Positions 24,471 through 34,816 of a stretch of DNA of 50,608 nt are shown piece by piece (within the stretch, counting starts at the first letter, position 1; each line of letters begins with the position of its first letter). The stretch is taken from NCBI RefSeq assembly GCF_026125825.1, contig NZ_JAHCKK010000024.1, forward strand, positions 1 through 50,608. The letters are read 5' to 3'. Origin of the DNA: Hydrogenophaga sp. Lineage in GTDB: Bacteria > Pseudomonadota > Gammaproteobacteria > Burkholderiales > Burkholderiaceae_C. The notes under the pieces were generated by a model, which made no database searches, was not told where the DNA came from, and saw nothing but the letters and a program-made list of their open reading frames with translations. A program made the translations under genes and the position numbers.

Positions 24471-26876
24471 ATGACCAAGCGCTCGCTGCAGTCCGCTGCA
24501 TCGGCGGCCCGCACCGTAATCGATGCACGCGATGGCCGTGCCCCTGTGGCGGGCGAGGGGCGCGTTTTTGTGCCCCATGGCCTGCGCCAGGCGCCCGTGC
24601 TCGATCTCATGTGCTCGCATTTCGTGCTCACCCTGGCCGCGCGCCAGGGCCCGCGCTTCAACGTGCGGCGCGATCTCAACACCCTGCTCTCGCTTGCCGG
24701 CCGCCACCTGGTGTGGCCCCACACCGTGCTGCTGCGCCTGCGCGAGTTCCTGCAGCGCCGCTGCAAGGACAACGAACTCTGGAGCGGCCACGATGGCCTG
24801 ACCATCAACGCCTTCATGGAGCGCTACGGGGTGTGGCGAGGCCCGTACGAAGAAGGTACGCTGTTCTTCTACCTGGATGAATACGCCAAGGAGTCGCCCA
24901 AAGACCTGCTGTCGGTGCTGGCGGTCACGGGCGACTGGCTCAGCCACTCGCTCAAGAAGCAGTCCACGCTGGTGGAGAAGAACATCGACGCGCTGGCCAG
25001 CCTGCTGCAGCTCAACCGCGCCGAGCGCGCACTGCTGCTGTACGGCACGCTCGCGCGCTACCAGCGCGACCTGCGCTCCATCCTGGTCGAGTTCAAGGTG
25101 AACAACGCGCCCGAGGCCTACGCGGCCATCGCCGACGTGGCGGGCGTCAAGGCCAGCGAGGTCGGTGAGGCGCTGCGCGCGGGTTCGCGCCTGGAGCGCA
25201 TTGGCATGGTGGAGAACCTGATCTCCGAGCACAACATCACCGACCTGGCCGACCTGATGAAGGTCAGCGAGAAGCTGCCGCCCGTGCTCATGCGCGAGTA
25301 CCGCACGCAAAGCGAACTCATGGCCGTGTTCACCCGGCCGGCCGCGCGCTCCGCGCTCACCGCGAAGGATTTTGATTACGTGGGCGAAGACGTGCGCCTG
25401 CTCTGCGGCCTGCTGCGCGAGGCGGTGGCGCGCAAGGAGCCGGGCGTGAACGTGCTGATGTACGGCCCACCCGGCACGGGCAAGACCGAGCTCGCGCGCG
25501 TGGTGGCGCAGGCCGCGGGGCTGGAGCTTTTCGAGGTGGAGTACGCCGACCGCGACGGCAACGCGCTCTCCGGCCGCGACCGCTACCGCTCGCTGCAGAT
25601 CGCGCAGGTCTTTCTCAAAGGCACCGCGCACTCGGCGCTGCTGTTCGACGAAGTGGAAGACGTGTTCCCGCCGATCTCCAGCGAAGCGGCGCAGATCATG
25701 GCGCGCGCCGAGCATGTGGCGGCCGCGCACACCGGCAGCGTCAGCGGCAAGGCCTGGGTCAACCAGATCCTGGAGACCAACGCGGTGCCCACGCTGTGGG
25801 TGACCAACCGCATCGAGCAGATCGACCCGGCCTTCCGCCGCCGTTTCGCCTACCACCTCGAACTCAAGAGCCCGCCGCCCGGCGCGCGCGAGCAGCTGGT
25901 GCGCAAGACGCTGGAAGGCGCGCCGGTGTCCGACGCCCTGGTCGCGCGCCTGACCGAGCGCAAGGGGCTGACGCCGGCGCAGATCCGCACCGCGCTGCGT
26001 TTCGCGCAACTCGCCGGCCACCCCGCGCCCCGGCGCGGCGCCAAGGCCCGGGTGGCCGAGACGACCGCGCCCGTGCTCGACGAACTGATCGAGCGCCAGC
26101 TCAAGAACGCCGACCTGGCCCTGGGCCGCAAGCCCGACCTGGTGCAGCGACCCGGCGCCACGCAGTACAGCCTGGACATGCTCAACGTCGAATCGCGCTA
26201 CGAGCTGCCGCGCGTGATCGCCGCGCTCAAGGCCAGAGGCCATGGCTGCCTGTGTTTCCACGGTGCGCCCGGCACCGGCAAGACCGCCCTGGCCGAGCAC
26301 ATGGCGCAGCAGCTCGACCGCCCGTTGATGATCCGCCGGGCAAGCGACCTGGTGAGCAAGTTCGTGGGCGAAACAGAGCAGCAGATGGCCGCCATGTTCC
26401 GCGAGGCCGAGGCCGAGAAGGCGGTGCTGCTGCTCGATGAGGCCGACAGCTTCCTGCAGGACCGGCGCGGTGCGCAGCGCACCTACGAGGTCACCGAGGT
26501 CAACGAGATGCTGCAGGGCATGGAGCGCTTTGCCGGCATCTTCATCTGCACCACCAACCTGATGGAGAGCATCGACCAGGCGGCGCTGCGTCGCTTCACC
26601 TTCAAGATCCGCTTCAAGCCCCTCACGCCGAGCCAGCGCGAGACCATGTTCGTGGTGGAAGCCCTGGGGGGCGACGCCTCGCGCCTGAGCCTCGAGCTGG
26701 CCAAGCGGCTGGCGAAGCTGGAGCAACTCTGCCCCGGCGACTTCGCCGCCGTGAAGCGGCAGGTGGAGATCCTGGCAGAGGCCCTGGCGCCCGAGGAGTT
26801 CATGGCCCAGCTGGAGGCCGAGCACCGCATCAAGCCCGAGGTGCGGGAGGCGCGCCCGATGGGATTCACGCACTGA
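24471..26876 (+). CDS. Tandem AAA+ ATPase (CDC48-like architecture)
   Basis: This 801-residue protein has a helical N-terminal region of about 300 residues and two AAA modules. Module 1: Walker A GPPGTGKT (332-339), Walker B LLFDEVED (390-397), with a WVTNRIEQIDPAFRRRF sensor/arginine region. Module 2: Walker A GAPGTGKT (598-605), Walker B LLLDEADS (653-660), sensor CTTNLMESIDQAALRRF. Both modules keep catalytic residues. The N-domain is not a VCP N-domain and was not recognised. The ATG at 24471 has GGAGG nine bases before it. It stands alone, so the substrate cannot be guessed; a remodelling ATPase is the only safe statement. Confidence 0.88.
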   Translation: MTKRSLQSAASAARTVIDARDGRAPVAGEGRVFVPHGLRQAPVLDLMCSHFVLTLAARQGPRFNVRRDLNTLLSLAGRHLVWPHTVLLRLREFLQRRCKDNELWSGHDGLTINAFMERYGVWRGPYEEGTLFFYLDEYAKESPKDLLSVLAVTGDWLSHSLKKQSTLVEKNIDALASLLQLNRAERALLLYGTLARYQRDLRSILVEFKVNNAPEAYAAIADVAGVKASEVGEALRAGSRLERIGMVENLISEHNITDLADLMKVSEKLPPVLMREYRTQSELMAVFTRPAARSALTAKDFDYVGEDVRLLCGLLREAVARKEPGVNVLMYGPPGTGKTELARVVAQAAGLELFEVEYADRDGNALSGRDRYRSLQIAQVFLKGTAHSALLFDEVEDVFPPISSEAAQIMARAEHVAAAHTGSVSGKAWVNQILETNAVPTLWVTNRIEQIDPAFRRRFAYHLELKSPPPGAREQLVRKTLEGAPVSDALVARLTERKGLTPAQIRTALRFAQLAGHPAPRRGAKARVAETTAPVLDELIERQLKNADLALGRKPDLVQRPGATQYSLDMLNVESRYELPRVIAALKARGHGCLCFHGAPGTGKTALAEHMAQQLDRPLMIRRASDLVSKFVGETEQQMAAMFREAEAEKAVLLLDEADSFLQDRRGAQRTYEVTEVNEMLQGMERFAGIFICTTNLMESIDQAALRRFTFKIRFKPLTPSQRETMFVVEALGGDASRLSLELAKRLAKLEQLCPGDFAAVKRQVEILAEALAPEEFMAQLEAEHRIKPEVREARPMGFTH

Positions 26877-26894
26877 GCGCCGAGGGCGCCAAAA

Positions 26895-26922
26895 ACGAAA
26901 GCCACCGCAAGGTGGCTTTTGT
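26895..26922. terminator. Bidirectional intrinsic terminator
   Basis: The stem AAAGCCACC / GGTGGCTTT with a GCAA tetraloop is followed by TTTTGTTTG on the plus strand and by CGTTTTT on the minus strand. It separates the convergent AAA+ and 116-residue protein genes. Confidence 0.82.
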
Positions 26923-26948
26923 TTGTCCAGGGCAGCGCGGGGGGACCG

Positions 26949-27299
26949 TCAGTGCAGCAAGGCCATCGGGCCGCTGGGCAGGTCGTCGGCCGAGTATTCG
27001 GGGTGGTTGGAGACGAAAAAGCGCAACTTCTGGTCAAGCCGTGCCACGCGGCTGCTGGCCACGCTTTCGCAATGGTGCTTGGAGATCAGGCTGAACAGCT
27101 TGCTGCGCAGGAACCAGAGGTCCTTGGGCGTCTGGCAGGACATCAGCGCGGCGTGCACGCGTTGGCGCACCGGGTCCTTGATGTCGGCCATGGCTTCGTG
27201 AAACTCGTCAACGAGGAAATCCAGTTCCAGCACCTGGGTGTCGTGGTACTGGGGCTGTACCGGCCGGGATTTGCCAAACCATGGCAACCTGAAAAACAT
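26949..27299 (-). CDS. Conserved-looking hypothetical protein, 116 residues
   Basis: This soluble protein starts MFFRLPWFG and has a mostly helical body (LDFLVDEFHEAMADI, then VRQRVHAALMSCQTPKDLW) and the tail SADDLPSGPMALLH. The ATG at 27299 has GGAGCG eight bases upstream; a longer frame to 27338 is not needed. No family is recognised. It is monocistronic, ending near the bidirectional terminator. The 179 bases between it and the recQ stop hold no supported feature. Confidence 0.65.
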   Translation of the reverse strand: MFFRLPWFGKSRPVQPQYHDTQVLELDFLVDEFHEAMADIKDPVRQRVHAALMSCQTPKDLWFLRSKLFSLISKHHCESVASSRVARLDQKLRFFVSNHPEYSADDLPSGPMALLH

Positions 27300-27478
27300 G
27301 GCGCGCTCCGTTTTCGTGGGTCTCAGTCCGGCGGACAAGAAGTCCTCCGGCTACACCAGGAACATCGGCGCGCCAGGGGCAAGCTTGAGCGGCAGCGGGG
27401 TCCGACAGACGGTGCGCCGACAGGCGGTTGGGCGCCTACAACCTAGGTATCAAAGGCCTGCCACAGGCCTGGCCGGCA

Positions 27479-29389
27479 TCACACAAAAGCACTCACGACC
27501 CGGAGCACGTCCGAGCCGTAGGCCTCGCGTTTTTTCTGGCCGATGCCGGCAATGCCGTCCAGATCCGCGAGGGTTTCGGGCTTGCGGCCCGCGATCGCGC
27601 GCAAGGTGGCGTCGTGAAAGATCACGAAGGCCGGCAGGTTGTGTTCGCGCGCCACGCCCGCGCGCCAGGCCTTGAGGGCCTCCAGACACTCGCGTTCGGA
27701 CAGGCTCAGCGGCACGCCATCGTCCTTGGCGGTGGCGCGCGAGGCGCGTTGCCGGCCTGCGCGCGCCGAGCTGGCGGCCTTGTCCGCCAGCGACTTGAGC
27801 CACACCGGTTTCTGGCCCTTGAGAATGTCGCGCGCCGCGTCGGCCAGGTGCAGGGTGTTGTAGGGTGCGTCGTGCACCTGCACCGCCTCGCGGGCGATCA
27901 GCTGGCGCAGCAGCGCGCGCCACTGCGTTTCGGAGAGGTCGGCGCCGATGCCGAAGGTGGACAGCTTCTCGTGGCCGTACTGCTTGACCTTGTCGGTCGC
28001 CTTGCCGCGCAGGATGTCCATGATGTGGCCGGCACCAAACGCGGTGCCACTGGCCTGCTGCACGCGGTAGATGCACGAGAGCAGCTTGCGCGCCGATTCG
28101 GTCGCGTCGTGCAGTTCGGGCGGCGTGAGGCAGTTGTCGCAGTTGCCGCAGGGCTGGCTGGCTTCCCCGAAGTACGACAGCAGGCGCACGCGCCGGCAGT
28201 CGCTCGCCTCGGCGAGCGTGAGCAGGGCGTCGAGCTTGCCGCGCAGCACCTGCTTGAACTCATCGGCCGCGGGGCTCTCGTCGATCATGCGGCGCTGGTT
28301 CACCACGTCCTGCAGGCCGTAGGCCATCCAGGCGTTCGCGGGCTCGCCGTCGCGGCCCGCGCGGCCGGTCTCCTGGTAATAGCCCTCGATGTTCTTGGGC
28401 ATGTCCAGGTGGGCGACGAAGCGCACGTCGGGCTTGTCGATGCCCATGCCAAAGGCGATCGTCGCCACCATGATCAGGCCGTCCTCCCGCAGGAAGCGGT
28501 CCTGGTGGCGCTGGCGCACGGCCGCGTCCAGGCCTGCGTGGTACGGCAGCGCGTTGAAGCCTGCCTCGCACAGCATCGCGGCCACTTCCTCGACGCGGCG
28601 GCGCGACTGGCAGTAGACGATGCCCGCGTCGTGGCCGTCGGCGCCGGTGTGCTCGTCGCGGATGAAGCGCTGCAGCTGCGTGGTGGCGTCTTTCTTCTCC
28701 ACCAGCTGGTAGCGGATGTTGGGCCGGTCGAAACTGCTGATGAAGGTGCGCGCTTCCTGCAGCTGCAGGCGCTCGACGATGTCGGCGCGCGTGAGGTCGT
28801 CGGCGGTGGCCGTCAGGGCCACCCGCGGCACCCCGGCATAGCGCTCGTGCAGCACCACCAGGGCGCGGTACTCCGGGCGGAAGTCGTGGCCCCACTGGCT
28901 CACGCAGTGCGCCTCGTCGATCGCGAACAGGCTGAGCTTGCCGCGCTCGTGCAGCGAGTCGAGCAGGGCCAGGAAACGTGGTGTGGTCAGGCGCTCGGGC
29001 GCCGCGTAGAGCAGGGTGAGCTCGCCGCGCAGCATCTGCTTCTCGACCTGCTGCGCGTCTTCCAGCGACAGGCTGGAGTTGAGAAAGGCCGCGGCCACGC
29101 CAGCTTCGATCAGCGCGCCCACCTGGTCGTGCATGAGCGCGATCAGCGGCGAGACCACCACGGTCAGTCCCTGGCCGGTGCGCTCGCGCACGATGGCCGG
29201 TACCTGGTAACACAGCGACTTGCCGCCGCCCGTGGGCATGAGCACCAGCGCGTCGCCGCCAGCGCCCACGTGGGAGACGATCTCGGCCTGCGGGCCCCGG
29301 AAGGCGTCGTAGCCGAAGACCTCGTGCAGCACGCCGAGGCTGGTTTCCAGGATTTCGCTGCCGGGGGCGATGTCGATGGCTTCGGTCAT
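27479..29389 (-). CDS. recQ: ATP-dependent DNA helicase RecQ
   Basis: This 636-residue helicase unwinds DNA in recombination and repair. Motif I MPTGGGKS (51-58), motif II DEAH (158-161), motif [12 protein letters not shown] and the four-Cys zinc site (C-x16-C-x2-C-x2-C in [23 protein letters not shown], given in parts) are present. An RQC winged helix follows, then an HRDC domain at the C-terminus ([20 protein letters not shown]). This is the full bacterial RecQ layout. The ATG at 29389 lies 5 bases after the rhodanese stop, so the two share an mRNA. The reading frame is open further upstream only as a shadow of the rhodanese gene. Confidence 0.96.
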   Translation of the reverse strand: MTEAIDIAPGSEILETSLGVLHEVFGYDAFRGPQAEIVSHVGAGGDALVLMPTGGGKSLCYQVPAIVRERTGQGLTVVVSPLIALMHDQVGALIEAGVAAAFLNSSLSLEDAQQVEKQMLRGELTLLYAAPERLTTPRFLALLDSLHERGKLSLFAIDEAHCVSQWGHDFRPEYRALVVLHERYAGVPRVALTATADDLTRADIVERLQLQEARTFISSFDRPNIRYQLVEKKDATTQLQRFIRDEHTGADGHDAGIVYCQSRRRVEEVAAMLCEAGFNALPYHAGLDAAVRQRHQDRFLREDGLIMVATIAFGMGIDKPDVRFVAHLDMPKNIEGYYQETGRAGRDGEPANAWMAYGLQDVVNQRRMIDESPAADEFKQVLRGKLDALLTLAEASDCRRVRLLSYFGEASQPCGNCDNCLTPPELHDATESARKLLSCIYRVQQASGTAFGAGHIMDILRGKATDKVKQYGHEKLSTFGIGADLSETQWRALLRQLIAREAVQVHDAPYNTLHLADAARDILKGQKPVWLKSLADKAASSARAGRQRASRATAKDDGVPLSLSERECLEALKAWRAGVAREHNLPAFVIFHDATLRAIAGRKPETLADLDGIAGIGQKKREAYGSDVLRVVSAFV

Positions 29390-29394
29390 CCGCT

Positions 29395-29814
29395 TTACAT
29401 CTGCTCCCAGGGCAGGCCGTCGTGGCGCCAGCCGTTGAGGCTGGAGCGCTTGAAGTCGTCGTTGAGCTCGCCCTCGAAGCCGTGCACCACGTGAGCCACA
29501 TCGCTGAAGCCGGCGGCCTCCAGGGCCTGGCCCGCGTCCAGCGTGCGTTTGCCGCTGCGGCAGATCAGCAGGATCGGGCGCTGCTTGCTGCCGGCTTCCT
29601 GCTCCACCGCCGAGGCGAAGCGCTGCGGATCGGGCGTGAGGTCGGGGTATTCGTACCAGGGGATGTTCTCCACGCCGGGCGGGCGGCCCACGTAGAGCGA
29701 CTCGATCTCCATGCGCACGTCGACAAACAGTGGGGGCTCGTCGCCACGGGCCGCGCGCTGCTCGCGTTCGGCCTGCAGCCAGGCCCAGGCCTGCTGGGGC
29801 GTGAGGTGTTTCAT
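29395..29814 (-). CDS. Rhodanese-domain protein
   Basis: This 139-residue single rhodanese domain has the active loop CRSGKRT at about residues 95-101, with the catalytic Cys. The N-terminal helix ([12 protein letters not shown]) and the [24 protein letters not shown] segment are typical. A single-domain rhodanese may act as a sulfur carrier or thiosulfate sulfurtransferase. It is placed directly before recQ, with 5 bases between them; a functional link is not obvious. Confidence 0.9.
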   Translation of the reverse strand: MKHLTPQQAWAWLQAEREQRAARGDEPPLFVDVRMEIESLYVGRPPGVENIPWYEYPDLTPDPQRFASAVEQEAGSKQRPILLICRSGKRTLDAGQALEAAGFSDVAHVVHGFEGELNDDFKRSSLNGWRHDGLPWEQM

Positions 29815-29895
29815 GCCGGGTATTGTCGGGGAATTCCAAGGGCCGACCGGATGGCCGGGTGCCCCGGGCGTGGGAGGCTACCTACAATCCAGGGC

Positions 29896-30942
<1,047 letters not shown>

Positions 30943-30987
30943 AATCCCCCGGCGGCGTGGGGTTTCTGGGCCTCGCACACAATCGGC

Positions 30988-31127
30988 GTTCCCTTCAAGG
31001 GGAGTAGTCAGCTCACCACCCGGCGTCCAGCCGGGCCTCGGTGGGCGGGGTTTCCGTCATTACGTGGCCTGCGGGCCGCCGGGAACCCAGAGCCGCGCCA
31101 CGCGCGGTGGTGACAAGACCTTGGGGT
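30988..31127 (+). ncRNA. yybP-ykoY manganese riboswitch
   Basis: The leader ahead of the TerC-family gene has the two conserved ends of the yybP-ykoY aptamer: AAGGGGAGTAG at 30997-31007 and CAAGACCTT at 31114-31122. Between them lie stems including CCCGGC/GCCGGG and the TTACGTGG-like internal loop (31059-31066). This class binds Mn2+ and controls TerC/Alx-type or MntP-type exporters. After the aptamer a small hairpin GGTGTT-N5-AACACC (31125-31141) lies directly before the Shine-Dalgarno TGAGG (31146-31150). The expression platform is probably translational. No T-run terminator is seen. Confidence 0.9.
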
Positions 31128-31157
31128 GTTTGTTCAACACCAACCTGAGGTTTTTCA

Positions 31158-32105
31158 ATGGAAAGCATTGCCCCGCTGTGGCTGTGGGTCGTCTTCGTCG
31201 TGTTCGTCGTGGCGGCCTTGTTCGTGGACTTCGTCGTGCTCAAGAAGCAGGGCTCGCACGCCGTGGGCGTGAAGGAGGCGCTGAACTGGTCGGTCGTCTG
31301 GGTGGCGCTCAGCTTCTTGTTCAACGGCCTGTTCTGGTTGGCCGTGAAGGACAGCACCGGTTCGAGTGCCATCGCGACCGAGAAGTCGCTGGAGTTCCTC
31401 ACCGGCTACCTGATCGAAAAGAGCCTGGCGGTGGACAACATCTTCGTCTTCCTGATGATCTTCACCTACTTCGCCGTGCCGCCCGCGTTCCAGAAGCGCG
31501 TGCTCATGATCGGCATCCTGGGCGCCATCGTGCTGCGCACCGTGATGATCCTGGTGGGCGGCTGGCTGCTGGCGCAGTTCCACTGGATCCTCTACGTGTT
31601 TGGCGCCTTCCTGGTGCTCACCGGCGTGAAGATGTGGTGGGCCGCCGGCCAGGAGCCCAGCCTGGACGGCAATCCCGCGCTGCGCCTGCTGCGCCGCGTG
31701 CTGCCCGTCAGCAAGGGCTTTGACGGCGAGAAGTTCTTCACCGTGGAGAACGGCAAGCGCATCGCCACGCCCCTGTTCATGGTGATCTGCCTGGTCGGCC
31801 TCGTCGATGTGATCTTCGCGGTCGACTCCATCCCGGCCATCTTCGCGATCACGCGAGACCCGTTCATCGTGCTGACCAGCAACGTCTTTGCCATCCTCGG
31901 CCTGCGCGCGATGTTCTTCCTGCTGCAGGCAGCGGCAAGCCGTTTCCACCTGCTCAACTACGGCCTGGCGGTGATCCTGGTCTTCATCGGCACCAAGATG
32001 ATGCTGATCGACATCTTCAAGATCCCGGTGGCGGTCTCGCTGGGCGTGGTGCTGTCCATCCTGGCGATCACCATGCTCTGGAGCGCACGGACCGCCCGGA
32101 ACTGA
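31158..32105 (+). CDS. alx: TerC/Alx-family membrane protein, probable manganese exporter
   Basis: This 315-residue inner-membrane protein has about eight or nine helices. The family's acidic motifs are present: EKSLAVDNIFVFLMIF (about 91-106) and VDVIFAVDSIPAIFAITRDPFIV (in two parts, about 215-237). Alx, under its Mn2+ riboswitch, exports manganese and responds to alkaline conditions; the upstream yybP-ykoY element makes the same role likely here. TGAGG seven bases upstream sets the ATG at 31158. The symbol follows the E. coli relative and should be read as family-level. Confidence 0.9.
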   Translation: MESIAPLWLWVVFVVFVVAALFVDFVVLKKQGSHAVGVKEALNWSVVWVALSFLFNGLFWLAVKDSTGSSAIATEKSLEFLTGYLIEKSLAVDNIFVFLMIFTYFAVPPAFQKRVLMIGILGAIVLRTVMILVGGWLLAQFHWILYVFGAFLVLTGVKMWWAAGQEPSLDGNPALRLLRRVLPVSKGFDGEKFFTVENGKRIATPLFMVICLVGLVDVIFAVDSIPAIFAITRDPFIVLTSNVFAILGLRAMFFLLQAAASRFHLLNYGLAVILVFIGTKMMLIDIFKIPVAVSLGVVLSILAITMLWSARTARN

Positions 32106-32109
32106 CGCT

Positions 32110-32706
32110 TCAGTCGAGGTCCGGCACCAGCCGGTCGATCTCCTGCTGCATGGAGAAGACCAGCTGGCTGTAGAGCTGCAGCTTGCTGTCGGCCTCGCGC
32201 AGGCGCCGGCTCAGGCGCAGCGCCACGGCGCTGAGCAGCTTGGCCGCCGTGGCGGGTTCCTCGGCGATCATGGTTTCGAGCGCAAGCCGGTTGAGCACCG
32301 CGCAGCGCACGTCGGTGCTGGCCGTGCAGGTGGCCGAGCGCGCAGCGCCGTCCATCAGCGACATCTCGCCCATCAGGTGGCCGGGCCCCAGCACATTGAC
32401 GGTCTGGGCGTCCACACGGCTCACGGTGAGTGCCTCGACCGTGACCTCGCCCTCCACCACCAGCGCCATGAAACCGTCGTCGCCGCTGCCGCCGCTGTCC
32501 CCCTGGCGGATGATGGCCTCGCCCTCGGCGCAGTCGCGCAGCTCCATGTAGCTCACCACCGTGAGCGCCTCGTCTTCGCTGAGCTGGATCAGCGCGTTGG
32601 CCGAGCGCAGCAGCTCCGCCGCGCGCCGGGCCGTGCCCGAACCGCTCACGCGGGCGCGGCGATCGTTGGCGGGGCGCGCGCCGAACAGGGTGTTGAACAA
32701 GGCCAT
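32110..32706 (-). CDS. Cyclic-nucleotide-binding-domain protein, no HTH
   Basis: This 198-residue protein contains one CRP-like effector domain: LIQLSEDEALTVVSYMELRDCAEGEAIIRQG, then VVEGEVTVE, then a phosphate-binding-cassette region LMGEMSLMDGAARSATCTA. There is no recognisable DNA-binding HTH, and the C-terminal segment is helical (LSRRLREADSKLQLYSQL). It may therefore be a cNMP or c-di-GMP sensor acting through another protein. A glycine/serine insert (QGDSGGSGDDGF) lies within the beta roll. It converges on the TerC gene and diverges from the histidine kinase. Confidence 0.8.
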   Translation of the reverse strand: MALFNTLFGARPANDRRARVSGSGTARRAAELLRSANALIQLSEDEALTVVSYMELRDCAEGEAIIRQGDSGGSGDDGFMALVVEGEVTVEALTVSRVDAQTVNVLGPGHLMGEMSLMDGAARSATCTASTDVRCAVLNRLALETMIAEEPATAAKLLSAVALRLSRRLREADSKLQLYSQLVFSMQQEIDRLVPDLD

Positions 32707-32820
32707 GGCAGGTTACCGGTGGGCAGGACAGGCAAAGCGCGATTGTCATCCCTTCGGGCCGGTTCCCCAATTCCGGGCCGGCACGCACCGCTTTGGCACA
32801 TCCATTGCTTGGGCGGATGC

Positions 32821-34035
32821 ATGCACCTGGACGCCCCCCACCTTGTCAGCCGCCCCGAGACGCCGGCCACCGGCGCCTGGCGCGACCCGCTGGCCCTGCT
32901 GCTGGCGTCCACCGGCGAGGGCGTGTTCGGGGTCGATCTCGACGGCCTGTGCGTGTTCATCAACCACGCCGGTGCCCGCATGATCGGCTTCGAGCCCGCC
33001 GAGCTGCTGGGCTCCAACATGCACGACCTGACCCACCACTCGCACGCCGACGGCGCCCACTACCCGGTGGAGGACTGCCCCATCTTCAACGCCTTCCGCC
33101 AGGGCCTGCCCTGCCGCATCGACAGCGAGGTGTTCTGGCGCCGCGACGGCAGCAGCTTCCCGGTGGAATACTCCAGCCACCCGATCGTCGACGGTGGCGA
33201 GGTGCGCGGCGCGGTCGTCACCTTTGTCGATATCACCGAACGCAAGCGCGCCGCCGACGCCCTGCAGCGCGCCAAGGACGAGCTCGAAGAGCGTGTGGGT
33301 GAGCGCACGCTCGCGCTGGCCACCGCATTGAAGCAGGTGCGTGAACTGGCCGCCCGCTCGGAAACCGTGCGCGAAGAAGAGCGCACCCGCATCGCTCGCG
33401 AGGTCCACGACGAGCTCGGCAGCCTGCTGGTGGCCCTCAAGATGGACGTCAACTGGATGGACCGGCGCCTGTCCGAGCAGGAGCAGCGCAGCCCCGAGGC
33501 CGCGCACGACATGCGCGAGCGCATGCGCTGCAAATGCCAGAACATGAGCCGGCTGATCGAGACCGCGGTGGACAACGTCGGCCGCATCATCACCGACCTG
33601 CGCCCCAGCATCCTGGACCACCAGGGACTGTGGGCGGCGCTGGAGTGGCAGGCGCAGGAGTTCGTGCAGTCGGCCGAACTGGCGCTGGACTGGCGCATGG
33701 AGGTGGCCGAGGCCCTGGAGCCGCCCGAGCCCCTGGCCATGGCGGTGTTCCGCATCTTCCAGGAGATGCTCAGCAACGTCGGGCGGCACGCGCACGCCGA
33801 CCGGCTGGGGGTCCACATCGTCGTGCGGGGGACTGCCCTGCTGTTGACCGTGCAAGACAATGGCGTGGGTGCGCCCGCACAGGCCTTCGAGGCCGCCAAT
33901 GCCTATGGTGTCATGGGCATGCGCGAGCGGGCGCGCCATTTTGGTGGCGACATCCAGATCGACAGCGCACCGGGTCAGGGCACGCGCATGTGCCTCACCG
34001 TGGCGCTGGGCCCGCAGACACAGACATTGACATGA
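32821..34035 (+). CDS. PAS-domain sensor histidine kinase (NarX-type HisKA_3)
   Basis: This 404-residue kinase has no obvious transmembrane segment, so it probably acts in the cytoplasm. A PAS domain lies at about 22-140 (FGVDLDGLCVFINHAGARMIGF; FWRRDGSSFPVEY), then a coiled linker, then a HisKA_3 dimerisation domain with phospho-acceptor H196 in REVHDELGSLL. An HATPase domain follows, with MLSNVGRHAHADR and DNGVGAPAQAFE. The ATG at 32821 has only weak GGCGG before it. Its stop overlaps the response-regulator start as ATGA. The cluster suggests it controls the cyanate operon or the response to nitrogen; the PAS ligand is unknown. Confidence 0.9.
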   Translation: MHLDAPHLVSRPETPATGAWRDPLALLLASTGEGVFGVDLDGLCVFINHAGARMIGFEPAELLGSNMHDLTHHSHADGAHYPVEDCPIFNAFRQGLPCRIDSEVFWRRDGSSFPVEYSSHPIVDGGEVRGAVVTFVDITERKRAADALQRAKDELEERVGERTLALATALKQVRELAARSETVREEERTRIAREVHDELGSLLVALKMDVNWMDRRLSEQEQRSPEAAHDMRERMRCKCQNMSRLIETAVDNVGRIITDLRPSILDHQGLWAALEWQAQEFVQSAELALDWRMEVAEALEPPEPLAMAVFRIFQEMLSNVGRHAHADRLGVHIVVRGTALLLTVQDNGVGAPAQAFEAANAYGVMGMRERARHFGGDIQIDSAPGQGTRMCLTVALGPQTQTLT

Positions 34036-34715
34036 ACACCTCCTTCGACCTGCTGGCCGAGACCATCCGCGTGCTGATCGGCGATGACCACCGCATCGTG
34101 CGCGAGGGGCTCAAGCAGATCCTGGCCGACGCGCCCGACGTGCAGGTGGTGGCCGAGGCCCAGACCGGGCCGGACGTGCTGGCGCAGGTGCGCGAGCTCG
34201 GCGGCAGCCTGGGGCTGGACCTGGTGCTGCTCGACATCGCCATGCCCGGGCTCGACGGTCTGGACGTGCTGCAGGCCATCAAGCGCGAGCACCCCCGCCT
34301 GCCCGTGCTCATGCTCAGCACCTACCCCGAGAAGCAGTACGCGGTGCGCTGCATCCGCCTGGGCGCCTGCGGCTACCTGAACAAGAGCGCCGACCCCGAC
34401 GACATGCTCGCCGCCGTGCGCAAGGCCGCGGGTGGGGCGGTGTTCGTGAGCCAGGCCACGGCCGAGGCGCTGGCCGCCGCCGTGGGCAGCGCGGGCGCGC
34501 AGGGCGGGCCCGAGGCGCTCTCGCACCGCGAATACCAGGTCTACCGCCTGCTCACACAGGGCCGCACCGTGAGCGAAATTGGTGCGCAGCTCGGCCTGGC
34601 GCCCAACACCGTGAGCACTTACCGTGCGCGCGTGCTGGAGAAGACCGGCACCAAGAACGACGTGGAGCTCGCGCTGTACGCCGAACGCCACGCGCGCGCG
34701 CCCAAAAGCGCCTGA
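34032..34715 (+). CDS. NarL/FixJ-type response regulator
   Basis: This 227-residue regulator has a receiver domain with D68 as the phosphorylation site (LVLLDIAMPG), the DDH acid pocket near 18-20, the conserved T/S in LSTYPEK and K in YLNKSA. A LuxR-type HTH follows: LSHREYQVYRLLTQGRTVSEIGAQLGLAPNTVSTYRARVLEKTG (in sections over 160-208). It overlaps the kinase stop by 4 bases, so they are a pair. A TAGGG-N4-CCCTA dyad lies 15 bases past its stop and may be its binding site. Confidence 0.93.
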   Translation: MNTSFDLLAETIRVLIGDDHRIVREGLKQILADAPDVQVVAEAQTGPDVLAQVRELGGSLGLDLVLLDIAMPGLDGLDVLQAIKREHPRLPVLMLSTYPEKQYAVRCIRLGACGYLNKSADPDDMLAAVRKAAGGAVFVSQATAEALAAAVGSAGAQGGPEALSHREYQVYRLLTQGRTVSEIGAQLGLAPNTVSTYRARVLEKTGTKNDVELALYAERHARAPKSA

Positions 34716-34727
34716 AAAACCGCTTCT

Positions 34728-34745
34728 TGTAGGGCTGGCCCTACA
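34728..34745. promoter_or_regulatory. Perfect dyad TGTAGGGC-TG-GCCCTACA, candidate upstream activator site
   Basis: TGTAGGGCTGGCCCTACA is a perfect 8-bp-arm inverted repeat with a 2-bp spacer. Its centre is about 90 bases before the predicted transcription start of the transporter operon, the usual range for an activator site. It contains the TAGGG-N4-CCCTA pattern also seen at 17928. Confidence 0.6.
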
Positions 34746-34799
34746 CCGCGTCGGTGAGCGCGGCACGACTTGCGCCAATCCGCGCGCGCCGCGCGTCTT

Positions 34800-34816
34800 C
34801 TGGCCCGGTGCTTGCA
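34800..34816 (+). promoter_or_regulatory. Sigma-54 promoter of the cyanate transporter operon
   Basis: CTGGCCCGGTGCTTGCA matches the YTGGCACG-N4-TTGCW consensus with one mismatch, and the GG and GC pairs are exactly 10 bases apart. Transcription would begin near 34827, about 24 bases before the ATG at 34851. Nitrogen control is inferred from the operon content. Confidence 0.7.

Noticed and set aside
29390-29839. Fusion of the rhodanese region to RecQ in one 786-codon frame
   Set aside because: The upstream part is the wrong frame of the rhodanese gene; a proper start lies 5 bases after the rhodanese stop.
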